A stretch of 64,000 bases of DNA. Source: Branchiostoma floridae (taxonomy: Eukaryota; Chordata; Leptocardii; Amphioxiformes; Branchiostomatidae). The notes beneath the pieces were generated by a model, which saw nothing but the letters and a program-made list of their open reading frames with translations, searched no databases and was not told the origin of the DNA. The translations under genes and the position numbers were made by a program. This document shows positions 12,201-23,400 of this stretch, piece by piece; the first letter of the stretch is position 1; every line of letters begins with the position of its first letter. The stretch spans positions 10,010,971 to 10,074,970 of the forward strand of contig NC_049993.1 of the NCBI RefSeq assembly GCF_000003815.2, given 5' to 3'.

Positions 12201-15200
12201 GCTATATGACAATAGCGTTAATGACCCGCCTGTTCCTTGGTGTATATGGTGTCATAACGCCTGCATGGTCCTTTGCTATAACCACCTCATAAAGCAAAGG
12301 CCCAGGCGTTATGACACCATCTACACCTCGGGGCGGGTCATTAACCTTTAATTCAAAGGAGCCAGTAAATTGGTGTATAAATGACATTATGGGTTACTGA
12401 GTACAAATAACGGTTTTACCTTATTTGCAGTTGAGGCAGTGATATACATAAAGATACAAAACCCTCCACCCAACAGCACCGCTACATCAACAGCGATAAG
12501 GTAGACGCGGTGACGCTTCGTCTTGCAGTTTCGAAAGAGTCCACAAACGTTCGCTGCAACGTTGCAACCTGTGTGGAGCCAATGAAATGAATTGAATAAA
12601 CTTGACCAAATGCCAGCACGCACCAAGCGTTACAAAATAGGTCCTTAACCATATCTCACCCAGCTCTTGGACGAAAATGTAAATGAATAGACGATTTTGT
12701 ATATAAAGTTAATTAATAAAAGTTAAACCCTTCCCGCGTCTGATGGCGCATAAGGCGGCGCCCATCTCTGTTTCCTTAGCCCTGGGCCACACAACGCAAC
12801 CACTACAGCAGGATCCACTGGTAGTGGTGTGTGTTCAACTTCCATTCTCTTTCCCGAATGCTGAGTGCTAAGCAGAGAAAGCAGCATGTATCATTTTTAA
12901 AGTCTTTGGTATGACTCGGCCGGGGATCGAACTCACGACCTACCGAATGCAAGGCGAACACTCTACCCACTAGGCCATTGCACCGGATTTTGTATATATA
13001 CTGTACATATTTCAATTCCTTTTTAATCGTTTTCATTATGTCTTATCTGTCGGAGCAAGTGTTTTTTAATATACAATGGCTAACACGCAATTCAGCCTAG
13101 GGCTGCAAGATGTTATCCACTCAGTGTATGGTACTGTATTGTTAATTGTTGATGTAAACAATAAACTAAGTTATAAGTTATATGTTTCGTATTTGTTTAT
13201 TGTGGCTGTGTACTATAGTGATTTTCGGTGTGTCTTGTTGTTTGTGTTCTTGTGTGTCCGTAGTTATAATCTCCTTGAAAAATGGAGATATTGTTTTGGA
13301 AGGGTGTGTGTCTGTATGTGTGTGTTTGTGTTTTCGGATTTGGACAGACAGCATAACTCGAGAACCTCCTCGAGAACCTCTTCATGGATTACGATGACAT
13401 TTGGTATATAGGTAGGTGTTGGGAAAACAAAGGTCAAGGTCGATTTTGGCCCCCCTGGTATGTGACCTTGGAACTGCATCAGAACAATTTTTGTATCTTT
13501 TGACCTTGACATGCTATGGCCTTGATTTTGGTGGCTTGTGATGTAAGAAAGCAGAGGCCCCATAGCAGCTTGTTCTTGGACTGCAGAGGTTTTTTTGTCA
13601 AAAATTCTAAATCATGTAAATTAGGACATAATTTGCACCTTTGTCTTACAATACCGTGTCCCCCAAAACTACCATTATTAAGGTTACATTAACATGTACA
13701 CAACCTAAACTTCAATGAATAGAATCGATTCAAATGTACAAGATATATAATCAATGAACTGTTTTTATTGCTCTATGATTGTTCTGGGACATTGCATACA
13801 GTTGCCCATGTGGGACTCGCCAGTGGACGAGAGGGTGGAGAAGGAAGTGCCCACACATCCTTCACCTTAAAAACCCAAGTGCAGGCCAGGCAGACGTGTC
13901 GTCTTAAAAACCCACCCTGTCTGCCTACCGCTGTCAGACCGAGACAGACGCGTACGGATGCCAACAACAACAATGATTGAAATAGAATTCCAAAAACAGA
14001 ATGTACCTCCGCCCTTAGCTTGTTGTAGCGCATCAGCCTTGGCATCCGAGAGTTGGTCAGGACTGTTGCAGCCAGCAGAAGGTTTGATGTGACTCTGCTG
14101 TTCACGATTCTTGCATTTGTCAGGCATTTCATCATCACTGTCGATATATTGATAATCATGGTTGTCTTCGTCACCTTTGACTGCAGCTGTAGCGATAATT
14201 GCCAAGGAAAGTTTAGTTTTCGTATATGCGTAGAAGGAGCCCCTACATTTCAAATCCAATGTAACGCCGTATTCGCCAAGTTTGTTGAGGTACAAATAGA
14301 AGGAGGCCGGCTCTGGTATTGTAAAGCCAGAAGATTGAATTACACCAGGACCCCCCTTCCTAAGAATGGGTTAGCCCAACTCTGCTTAATCAATGAGAAA
14401 GCATTTAGGGATCAAAGTGGCATGACACAGTATTTTTCCTATGGGAATTTACATGGTTAGGGACCCCAAAGTGAAGAGGTTCGACGCCCAAGCAACTGAC
14501 ACAAGGCATATTTTCAAACTACACATGACGTGTCCACATTGGTCTCACTTAATACCGAAAACAACCGAAATCTACCGAAAACAACAGAAAACAACTTGGA
14601 TCTTCAACTTGTTTTCGGTAATTAGTTAAAAAGTTATTTTCGTTAGTTTTCGGTTGTTTTCTTTAATTTTCGTTGTTTTCGGTATTTAATGAGACCCTGT
14701 CACATTCTTCTGCCATCTCAAGCAGAAATCGGACCCGATTGAGCAAGCACACACACAAATAAACCCCAAACAATCTCCATTTTAATGAAGATCATCAAAA
14801 AGTTCTTGAAGTTTACGTGTTCTGATGACCCTGCTGAGCAGAGGTTAAGCAAGAGGATAAGCAGAGGATCTGTTGAAAATGTTTTTAATTATTAGAATTT
14901 CATTATATCGAATTATGAAAAACCGAGTCCGATAATCTGATATATTTTCAATACAGCATACAGTAAATTAGTTGGGAAATAAGCCTTCTCGCAGTAGTTA
15001 ACACGCATGCGCGGGTGAAAAGGACTTTGGGTAATATGTCAAAGTTGAAGGCCCCCCGAAAATCAACATTCCGCCATTTTGCAGGCGCCATTACGTTCCG
15101 AACATTGTTACACAAACCGAAACAATGATAGAGACGAGACTGTTGACGTCTGATGGCCTTCAATATAGAGGGACAGATTTTGTTGGCAGACTATGCTTTA

Positions 15201-16243
15201 TCTACTGCCATTTTTTTCAAAGAAAGAGATATTTTAATGAATGCGATGACCCACGCCCCCATATACTAGTATTAAAATTTTCACCATGTCGTCGTGACTG
15301 ACGAAATTCTGAACTCTTGACCGTCTTAAACGCCATTTCCTGCATTTGAGGGGCATATTCTGCTTGTTAAACTAAGCTAAGTACGATAGTAAAATTTCTA
15401 TTCGTTTAAAGGGTTATGAGAGCGACGCTCTCGCAACATATTGTCTTGCGCCGAAGACGCGGGCCGTCACAAGGGAGGTCTGGCGAAATTTTGAAATCGG
15501 GAAATCTCTGAAACGCCATTTCTTGCATTTTCAGGGGTAAATTTTGCCGGTAGACTAGCTTTATTTGCACAAGGGTTCAGCTTAATTTTTGGAGGGGGGG
15601 GGGGGCTTCCCCCTGTGCCGCCGCCACTGCGAATACGCGGGCTTCGAACGTTTTTCAGCACCTCGGCCAACGTTCGCGTCTCCTGCAAGCTGCGCTTTTA
15701 AGCGAAAAGAAAATCAGCGAGGCATCGGCAACGATTTTTTATAGGGTTTTATGACATTTTGGATCGGTCTTTCGCAAAATTGACAATGTTATCAGTTATA
15801 TTCTATCTACCCCACTCATGCCCAACCATCTCATCTATTACTAATCTAATTCAGGGGGATTCAGTATTGGACAGACGACGCCCGAGTCCCGTCCGATTTG
15901 TGATGGGGCAGATTTTTAGTGAAAAATACGGTCGACGCTCGGGTGATTTTGAAATTTAGCGAACACTAGGAGGTCTTCAAATTCGCTCGATGTTGAATTG
16001 TGACGCAGGCTTCTTTTTGCAAGCGAAAAGATTGAGGCTGCGGTTCACTGCGGAGAATAGTACCCAGGATAGATCGTAGTTTGCCTGCGGGCTACTAAGT
16101 ATTTCCGTAAATGGGGAAATCGTATACGTTTTTTCCCAATCCAGAAGTTGTAACCTACCTTCCTTGGCAGTTAAGTATGACTCCATATTGTCAATGCATC
16201 GAACACTGGTACCTCTGCATGGCTTTTCTTCTGTCGTATCCAT
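9265..16243 (-). CDS. Type II membrane C-type lectin, six exons, 381 aa
   Basis: Cell-surface lectin-like receptor. Exons (minus): 16159-16243 (ATG), 14007-14186, 12420-12568, 10946-11231, 10212-10498, 9265-9423 (TAG). Phases 1,1,0,1,0 match at every junction and the total is 1146 nt. Layout: cytoplasmic tail ~1-109 with acidic DNHDYQYIDSDDE; basic CKTKRHR then a membrane segment ~110-133 (YLIAVDVAVLLGGGFCIFMY), giving a cytoplasmic N-terminus; a Pro/Val/Ala-rich stalk of 6-7-residue repeats ~138-225; CTLD ~235-379. The CTLD has CRIGYTFLAGTC, HWNARSACLEEG, the HWIGMEE equivalent of WIGL, and a C-terminal WDDSDC...YICQC. The Ca2+/sugar loop reads GQPSN, not EPN or QPD, so canonical mannose or galactose binding is doubtful, although WDD resembles the WND motif. 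It could bind protein or another glycan. Confidence 0.87.
9480..9548. repeat. Dispersed CAGGGCTAGCCC element, copy 1
   Basis: CAGGGCTAGCCCTTTG...GCTAGTTGAGCTGTCCTGACTGT matches segments at 19150-19225 and 20345-20425, which end in a GCCGAATAAAT-type tail. I infer the 3' end of a retroposon family. Confidence 0.5.
9833..9918. repeat. Tandem ACTCCGGAGCAG + poly-T repeat
   Basis: Four copies of TTACTCCGGAGCA separated by T8-T12 tracts. The core CTCCGGAG is itself a palindrome. It lies in the last intron of the C-type lectin. Confidence 0.85.
10680..10772. repeat. Three copies of a ~30-bp tandem repeat
   Basis: The unit AACTGGATAAGAGCCCCGG plus CAACTAGTTT is repeated three times with few mismatches. 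It lies in the lectin intron between the stalk and CTLD exons. Confidence 0.85.
12217..12345. mobile_element. 129-bp hairpin element (foldback MITE)
   Basis: GTTAATGACCCGCC at the left and GGCGGGTCATTAAC at the right are exact inverted copies. A second inverted pair, GGTGTCATAACGCCTG / CAGGCGTTATGACACC, flanks a small loop with GCAAAGG pairing. It lies in a lectin intron close to the membrane-segment exon. Confidence 0.8.
12722..12988 (-). mobile_element. tRNA-derived SINE
   Basis: On the minus strand the head reads ATGGCCTAGTGGGTAGAG (A box) and GTCGTGAGTTCGATCCCCGG (B box), spaced as in a tRNA gene. A non-tRNA body follows. Body plus intron location argue against a functional tRNA gene. 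Confidence 0.8.
13262..13640. mobile_element. Dispersed GT-microsatellite-bearing repeat, copy 2
   Basis: Blocks in the same order as copy 1: TTGAAAAATGGAGATATTG, TGTG-rich stretch, CAGCATAACTCGAGAACC, ATGACATTTGGTATATAGG, then TATGTGACCTTGGAACTGCA and GACTGCAGAGG. It lies in the lectin intron between exons 2 and 3. Confidence 0.75.
14541..14696. mobile_element. 156-bp foldback MITE, GGTCTCATTAATACCGAAAACAA type
   Basis: The left end GGTCTCACTTAATACCGAAAAC pairs with the right end GTTTTCGGTATTTAATGAGACC. The interior is built of further CCGAAAACAAC and GTTGTTTTCGG units, so the whole element can fold. No ORF. Confidence 0.8.
15000..15170. mobile_element. MITE fragment of the GTCAAAGTTGAAGG family
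   Basis: CTTTGGGTAATATGTCAAAG followed by TTGAAGGCCCC is shared (in reverse) with the right arm at 22745-22990. At the far end, GATGGCCTTCAATATAGAGG forms the partner arm. Confidence 0.55.
15405..15625. repeat. Dispersed repeat shared with 50450-50640
   Basis: GAAATTTTGAAATCGG, CTCTGAAACGCCATTTC, GCATTTTCAGG and a G-rich GGCTTCCCCCTG block occur in the same order as AAATTTTGAAAATT, CTCTGAAATGGCATTTCCTGCG and the CCGGGGGCATGCTCCCCC block at 50450-50640 (there in slightly rearranged form). No protein. Confidence 0.5.
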
Positions 16244-16685
16244 CGTGTACCTAGAATGTAGCAACTGAACGAACTGAACACGAGAAATCTTCTTTCTGCT
16301 ATTTGGCGATAAATTTGGATGTGATAATACCGACTGCTCCGGCCAATCAGTCTGCTGGAATGCTATGCTTTTTTTTAAATACATACATACATACATGTAC
16401 AAAGTAACACAGTGACCTTTCAGGCAACTTGTCTAGACTACTCACGTAGATGTATACAATCTCATGAAAAATCCATTCACGTAGTTCAATGTTCAAATAC
16501 GTAATGGAAAATCCAAAAAGTAATCTAGTGAATTGTCTGCACTGCAGATAGAAAATATGATGACACCCACGGGTAGAATGGCAATACCATGTGATAAGTT
16601 GATTTATTCATCATTACTGTGAAAAATAACACGTCATGCAGTCATGGCTACCCAACTATCCAGAGGCTTAGTAACAATACAAATT

Positions 16686-17845
16686 AGGGGTGGGTACCAG
16701 TACAGAAAAATAAGGTCCTCGTCCTGGCCCTGATTCAGTATGTGAAAACTTGTGAATAGACTATACTCAAAACAGTGGTCCATTTCGCTACAAAGACATC
16801 TGTTTTGTGGAGTATTCGGCTCCCATTGGTGTTTTAAAATCCTACAAGACTGTAAAACTTGGTAGAAATGACAACATACTCAGGTCTACTTCTCCCTTGT
16901 TATTTTCTTCGACAGGTAAGTCCCAACACGTGTAAATGCCTGATCAGGTAATCTGTTCATTTTCCAATAGGTCCAACATCCGGACCACCGATTTTTTTCA
17001 GGTCCGGTTTTTCCGGACCGGTCCAATAAGAACAAGAGTTCGGAGACCTCATATCTCCATGAAATAAATCTGATTATGTAAATGATTTCCACATTTACAT
17101 AATATATGCTTGGTGATATACACATTTGAATAACGTACACTGGTCACAATGTTTGGCGCAATCATTTGCCATTTAGAAGAATTATAGCACTTTTACATTG
17201 ATCATGCAAATTAGGGACGTATTTGCATAATTTATATCTGCTAATGTTCCACCAGCCACAAACTACATATATGGTAGGTATTTGAGTCCTACAATGGTAA
17301 ACACTACAAATATAGATTTCCCTCATTAATTGTGCAAATTAAGTGTCAATTTGCATAATTTGCACTTGATGATGTACATCTCTGTCTAAGCTAACTACAC
17401 ACCAAATATCATCTAAATTTGTCGTTCCCTTGTCCAGTTATCCTCTTTAGAAGATTTTGAGAAAAACGCCCCTGCAGTTCCAGAGCAACCTGCTAGGGGA
17501 CCCAAACATGCACAACATATTCCTCAGGTCACGAGCTATCTGCCACAAAAAAATCAAGACCATCCAGGTCAAAAGATACAAAAAAATGGAATTTCTGCTG
17601 CAGTACCAAGGTCACATACCAGGGGACTCAAAATTGACCTTAACCTTTGTCTGCCCGACATCTACCCACATACCAAATATCATAGCAATCCGTATAGAGG
17701 TTCTTGAGTTATGCTGACCACGAATATCCAGAAACACAAACACACACACACACACACAGACAGACACACGCACAGATACACCCAAAACTATATGTCCATT
17801 TTCATGGAGATAAAAATCGGTTTTGTACCGGTACCTAGCCCTAAT
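16686..17845. mobile_element. Second GGGTGGGTACC MITE, split by a later insertion
   Basis: The left end AGGGGTGGGTACCAGTAC and right end GTACCGGTACCTAGCCCT are the MITE termini. The interior at 16700-17037 is the reverse complement of the 1112-1557 copy. At GGACCGGTCC (17037) the homology stops, and it resumes at TCGGTTTTGTACCGGTACC (17818), so 17040-17815 is an insertion. Confidence 0.8.
17040..17815. mobile_element. Dispersed GT-microsatellite-bearing repeat, copy 3 (most complete)
   Basis: Bounded by the MITE on both sides, so the element's full extent (about 775 bp) is visible. Near its ends are ATATCTCCATGAAA and TTTCATGGAGATA, an inverted pair, which suggests a terminal-inverted-repeat element. 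Internally it has repeated ATTTGCATAAT blocks, GGTCACATACCAGGGGACTC, and a CA microsatellite. Confidence 0.75.
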
Positions 17846-18349
17846 ACAAATTGTTGCATTGCACACACAAAGACTACTTTACGTAGGTTATATAAATTAC
17901 TGAGTATATATCCCAGTGTTGTGCCCTAAAACTGTTCGAACACCACTTTACTGACTCTATCGAATCATGTAAATGAGTACCTATCAGCAGTTAAAACATG
18001 AACCATATATGCTGAGGAAAAATAGAAGCTCAGAATATTTAAAGTCAACTATTTAAAACTCAAACTATGAACGTTCGGTTGATTATGAGATAACGTTCAT
18101 TGTACATATAGTGGTTTTGCCTTTAACTACGATGATATCATTGTATCGGTTTTTAAAATAGTTTTTATGCCAATAAAGCCTAGTGCTAGGGGTTAGATAT
18201 TTGAGAGATTCGAACAAAAAGTTTTCGATGAACGTTTCACGTTAGACTGTACCTAGTACAAGTAAACGAACTGAAATGTCAACACAGGGCGTAACCACAT
18301 AATTGGTCGCAGAAAGAAACATGCGCATGGTAATATCAAATGGTTGTGA

Positions 18350-18590
18350 CGTCGTGTGTGGCGTAACTGGTACGAGCTTTCGGCTTAGAATCTAGAGGTC
18401 CTGAGTTCGATACCCGCCGTGCTCTCGACGTTGTGCCCTTAATTGCGGGAAAGGCACTTTCATGTCGGGGAGGTAAAAAGTAAAAACTACCTTCACCTTC
18501 TGTCTGTACTGTGTATGTGGCACTGTCAATATAAGTTGCAGTGCCACATTGTCCTCGTCTGTCCAAAAGCAAATAGGAAAACAAACTATC
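18350..18590 (+). mobile_element. tRNA-derived SINE with V-domain-like body
   Basis: The head TGGCGTAACTGGTACGAGC (A-box-like) and GGTCCTGAGTTCGATACCC (B box) are spaced as in a tRNA. The body GTTGTGCCCTTAATTGCGGGA then AAGGCACTTTCA resembles the conserved central domain of V-SINEs. A pair GTGGCACTGTCAATATAAG / TTGCAGTGCCACATTG follows. Confidence 0.7.
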
Positions 18591-18699
18591 AAATGGTTGC
18601 GTTGTTATGTACGGGAGATTCATTCCTCGAAACCAATCATGAGCAACTTACACCCCCACTCTCAATTTTGCTGAGATTCATTTGGGAGATATTTTAAGA

Positions 18700-19005
18700 A
18701 GCAATGCTGCGATCGGGAGAGCAAGACTTATACCCTACGTGCAATCGTGCGCGATCTTTAAGCCAAGGGCGCAAACCGCCGTACGTGCAATTTCCTCGTA
18801 CGTTTTTTGGGCAGGCCACGTCCGCCACGTATTTCTGAAAACGTTCAGGCTGTACAGGGCAGGCGCGTCGCCCGTAATGGCACGTACGGGGGGCCCGATG
18901 GCGCACAAAGTTTTGCCTGCACGTAAAGTTCTACGGCCCAAATTATTGCCCACGTTTTGGCACGTAGATAGCACGTATTTGCACGTGCGGTGGACTGTGC
19001 CCTTA
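18700..19005. repeat. GC-rich repeat with scattered GCACGTA/TACGTGC words
   Basis: TACGTGCAAT, CGTACGTGCAATTTCCTCGT, GGCACGTACGG, TGCACGTAAAG, GGCACGTAGATAGCACG recur in about 300 bp, in composition unlike the AT-rich flanks. Overlapping open frames on both strands have no family similarity. Probably a degenerate transposon; unclassified. Confidence 0.5.
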
Positions 19006-19129
19006 GCTTTACATGAAAAATCTCTGTGAAAAGTTTATTTGCTGTTCTACGTCAAATATGTTGACACTGGTGACTGTAACTGTCTTTTGTTTTAAGTATA
19101 AAGAACACATTAGGTCTATAACAGCAATA

Positions 19130-19225
19130 TATGTAACATGTATTGTTCTTTCCCAGGGCTAGCCCTTGGCAATAGCCTATGGCTAGTTGGGCAGCCCTGG
19201 CTGTCTGTAAACAGCCGAACGAATA
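19130..19225. repeat. Dispersed CAGGGCTAGCCC element, copy 2
   Basis: CCAGGGCTAGCCCTTGGCAATAG, then GCTAGTTGGGCAGCCCTGGC, then ACAGCCGAACGAATAAATAAAT. The simple AAAT tail suggests the 3' end of a retroposon. A close relative is at 20345-20425. Confidence 0.6.
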
Positions 19226-20339
19226 AATAAATAAAAAAAACAGCAAGACTGTTTTCTGTTTACTTGGTCCGCTCTTATTATTTTTTGCCAAAATCCGCAA
19301 ACCAATAGATCAAATTGTTGTCGCCTCAACATATGAAAATAACGATAGCGCGTGAGTAGGGTATTCACAAACTGACAACATTCAGTATCTCTACTGTAAG
19401 TCACTCGGCCTGGGTTTTCTCCAGATGTTCTTGTCGTTTGCCTGCCAAGTTAGTTAGCAGATGACAGGTAGTCCAGAAAAAATGGCCACACCACTTAAAA
19501 TGTTTGACGGGATAAAATCTGACTCATCTACACTTTATCTACTAACTGTAGATAAAGGAGTTTCAATGAATTCGACCGTCTTTTTTTAAACAGACGACCA
19601 AGGAAATTGATTTAGCCAGGTATGAATTCTTCCTTGGGGTCAATGACTGGTCTTTTTTTCTATGTTGCATTTTCTTTGTGGCAGCTTCTACCTTTCTTGC
19701 TAACAGCAATACCCTACAAAATCAATCGCGTAAAACAACAATCTTCATACAAACAGCCAGGTGAAAGGATAGAACACAAATACAACACACCTACAACATC
19801 GATCATTTATACTGCATAAACAATAAAACCGTCGCCATGGCAATAGTTTTTAAAGCCACACTTATTTTCTTTCTTTTTATACATCTACTAGGTCAAAACA
19901 AACGACGTAGGCTGAAAGATATACAGTCACCTAAAATATGATACAATGTCTTGGTTTTTCGATCAGGACATCAAAACCTGGCATTGGAATATTTCTTTCT
20001 TTTTATATATCCATATAAACTGGATCACTACAAGATTTTAGCTGTATGTTTCGTATTGTCACCAGGATGTTTATTTCAAACAACCAAGCCTTATGAAAGT
20101 TACTATAGATTACAACAAACACTCTTCTTACTGAACGATTCGCACTGTAATATGTATAAATTATAGCGTTCACACGTGGTAATCGCTCAAACTTGCCTTA
20201 AATAGATAACCTAGTAATATTACTTCTATCTTAGACTGATAGCACAGATCGTACGACTGCTAGTCAAGCTGTAAACATGGATTGCCTCTGTAGTCAAAGT
20301 TACCTGTATCGTTAATGCTGTTACTGTATATTGTATTGT

Positions 20340-20430
20340 TACCAGGGCTAGCCTTTGATAATAGCATCCGGCTAGTTGAGTAGCCCTAGCTGTATTTCTC
20401 ATGATTATACAGCCGAATAAATCAAATGAA
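20340..20430. repeat. Dispersed CAGGGCTAGCC element, copy 3
   Basis: ACCAGGGCTAGCCTTTGATAATAG, GGCTAGTTGAGTAGCCCTAGC, ACAGCCGAATAAATCAAATG. Same block order as 19130-19225. It lies immediately 3' of the sushi/vWA receptor stop codon, so it may be part of that gene's 3' UTR. Confidence 0.6.
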
Positions 20431-20444
20431 TAATGTAAAAAAAT

Positions 20445-23400
20445 CTACAGATTGCAGAGAGCCTGTACAATCTGATTGATGTTCTGAGACAGGCCGATGA
20501 AGTCAGTCAGCTCAAAAACGCGGCTTGGGACGTTGTTTGTAATCTGTAGTAGTTGTGTGCTGTCGTAGCCAGACACTCCGATGGCGAACACTGTTACTCC
20601 GTCCGCAGTAAGAGCCCGGGAGGGCGCGACCACGCTATCATGGGAACTTCCGTCTGTCACAACTATCATAATCTGAAACGATATTTTAATAAATGATAGA
20701 CGCTTATTGAATATCTATGCTCCCACAAGGTGAGGTGATAAAGTATTGCAGTAATATAATGATACTTTACCTTACTATTAATACTGGAGTGCCTCAGGGC
20801 ATTATACTCGGACCTTTACTATTCCTCACCTACATGAATGATCTACATGTAGTAGGCAACCTCAATTGCAACATCATAACTTTGCCGACGATTGTGTAAT
20901 TTACAAAAAACACTCCTACAGTCAAGCATTAACAGAATGGATAACTCGCAAAAGGATTGGAAATTGAATCTACATAGCGGACAAATGCCATGTCATGAGA
21001 TTCATATTCAATTTTCTATGTGAGCCATTTCTGCTGTCACGAGTAAACGGTCATTTTAGACATGGTCTGCACTGACTCCTGAATGATTCATTATCTTGTG
21101 TGCTTATTAATTAATTGCATGGTGATGACAAATTTTTCGAAATATGAAGTTACCCTTCGAATAGGCGATGGCCTCCAGGCAGCATGTTGCCGTGCGAAGT
21201 CCATTGCAGCTCCGGTTAGAGTGCCCCCGTTTTGGTATGTAATGGCACTAATAGCATTCACTGTAGCCGTCTGACTGGTATGACTGCCTAGGTTAAACTC
21301 CAAGCTGCAAAGAAAACATACCGCGGTGGTACCTACATTACTGTTTTCACATGTAGACCACGACGAATATTTGTCACCGGGTACAGAGTTCATTTTTACT
21401 CCAAGTTTATAAAAAATCCGGGGCCTGGCCAGGCCCAAATATAACCCGGTAGCCACCGAGTGTCCCATGGGGTAAAGAGGATGTAGCCCCAAACAGCCCT
21501 GAAGGGCCTCACTGTGTCGCCATTTGCAATCTACCTAGTTTGTTTTATACCCTGTTGTGGCTAGGTGTGCTCTCTTAATCTGGAGATATGAACCTAGCAA
21601 GATGGACTTTTCACGACCTTATTTTCCGGTTTCTGACGTTTAAAAGTGCCCTGAAAACTCATCTAATAGACCTAGTCACATGTAGCCTGTTTCACTTATT
21701 ATCTTAATTCATAACATTAACTATTCTATTATCTTTATTGTACCGTTATCATATCCTATGTATTGCTTTACATTGTTATTTATCGATTATAATCAATTTT
21801 GTTTTGTATAGAGAAGGAGAGCCGAGTTTAAGCTATATACGTTCCCCCTTCTCCTGCACCTGTATTATTTATTGTTATTCCTGTGATATTTTATGTGGCT
21901 TCTTGTTGTGAAAATGAATAAATAAACAAACAAACAAACAAACAAAATAAGTACAAGCTATAGCAGTCTATTTTTGCTGCGATGAAAGTGTTCACTTACG
22001 TGTTGCTTGATGAGTACTGCACCACTCCGACCCTGGTGGCTGTGGCACCGATGATAAAAGTGCTGACGATATTCGCAACAAATGTCTTCACGGCATCAAA
22101 GTTCCCAGTGCCAACACTGCCCGATCCGTCCAGAACAAAGAACAGATCTGAACTCGCTTTAAGCAAAAAAAGGAAGAAATGAATGTAGAAATATAATGTG
22201 AAGTATGCATTACCACATTTTACATTATACCATCAATATACATCTAGCAGCAATACTTCTTGTAATAAGGGATCAGGAACAGCTATACTGAGATCGATCA
22301 CATTTCCATTGTTTCCTAATAAATGTCAATGTTAGCGTTTCACAAAGATCCAACTTTGTTGTCATATGGTCGAATCACGGTCGACTTATTTCATAATTAG
22401 GCAAAGAGTGCGCATTGTCACCAAAACAATCGCATAGCATCAATGATCTGCATGTGTACCCACCTACACATACGCACACAGCGTTGCTCTCAGACCACGT
22501 GCCATCAGCCTGGCAGGTCCGACTGATTTTGTTGCTGCCGGTAGACAACCCGAAGCCATCGTGACAGGTGAAGTTACACGTCTCGGGATGGCGGAAGGCG
22601 GAAGGCAGGATGGCGCTGTTACAGGACATTTTTCCATTCATGGGACTGGATAGAGTCGGGCATCTCACACCTAAACAGGGACATGCGACGATGTTAACCA
22701 TTAGGAACGTTTATACTAGTAGTTTTTAAAGCAACGAGACGCCTCAGCCTAGCCACCAATAATCTTTTTTACATGTCCGAGTACGCATGAATGAATTATG
22801 GGTTATATGTGAAATGTGAAGGCTTGCAAACCGTTGTCGTCTCGAATATTGCCTCGATTTGCACAATATTGTCCAGAAGTGCTCTGTTTGTGTCTCAGGG
22901 GCCTTCACCTTTGACATATTACCCACAATTCTTGTTGCTGCACATGCGTACTCGGAAGTGTGAACGAGCTTATATGCTCGAACAGAGTCGTATTGAAGAA
23001 CTTCATAGTGTCACCGGATAAACTGAACTGAACTGACTGAGTGCCAGATGCACACATAGCGGGGAGTTCAGATGCAGCAACTAGCTTTGTTATCACGCAA
23101 AATAGATGGTATTAATTGGTAAATATTGCCGGGTACATCAACTATTATTAATATTACAGCTAGACTAAGTATTTTATTTAGAATGCTAACGACGCCGTTA
23201 CATACCAATGCATTTTGCGTCGCTACCAGACCAAGTTGCATCAGCCTTGCAGTGCCTCGCACTGCTGCTTGTGGGAGTCAGTTCGTAGCCTGTGTCGCAG
23301 GCGAAGCTGCAGGCCTCGGGATGGCGGAATTCGTAGCCACTGTCACACGTCATACTGCCGTTCAGAGGACTAGACAGGTCCGGGCATTTCACAGCTGCAA

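Noticed and set aside
12722-12988. Possible functional tRNA gene on the minus strand
   Set aside because: A and B boxes are present but a long non-tRNA body follows and the acceptor stem does not pair well; it is a SINE.
13773-14174. 133-aa minus-strand open frame
   Set aside because: Overlaps the lectin exon 14007-14186 in another frame and reads on into the intron.
18682-19029. Overlapping open frames of 70-115 aa on both strands
   Set aside because: Fall in a GC-rich repeat with reiterated CACGTA words; openness is compositional.
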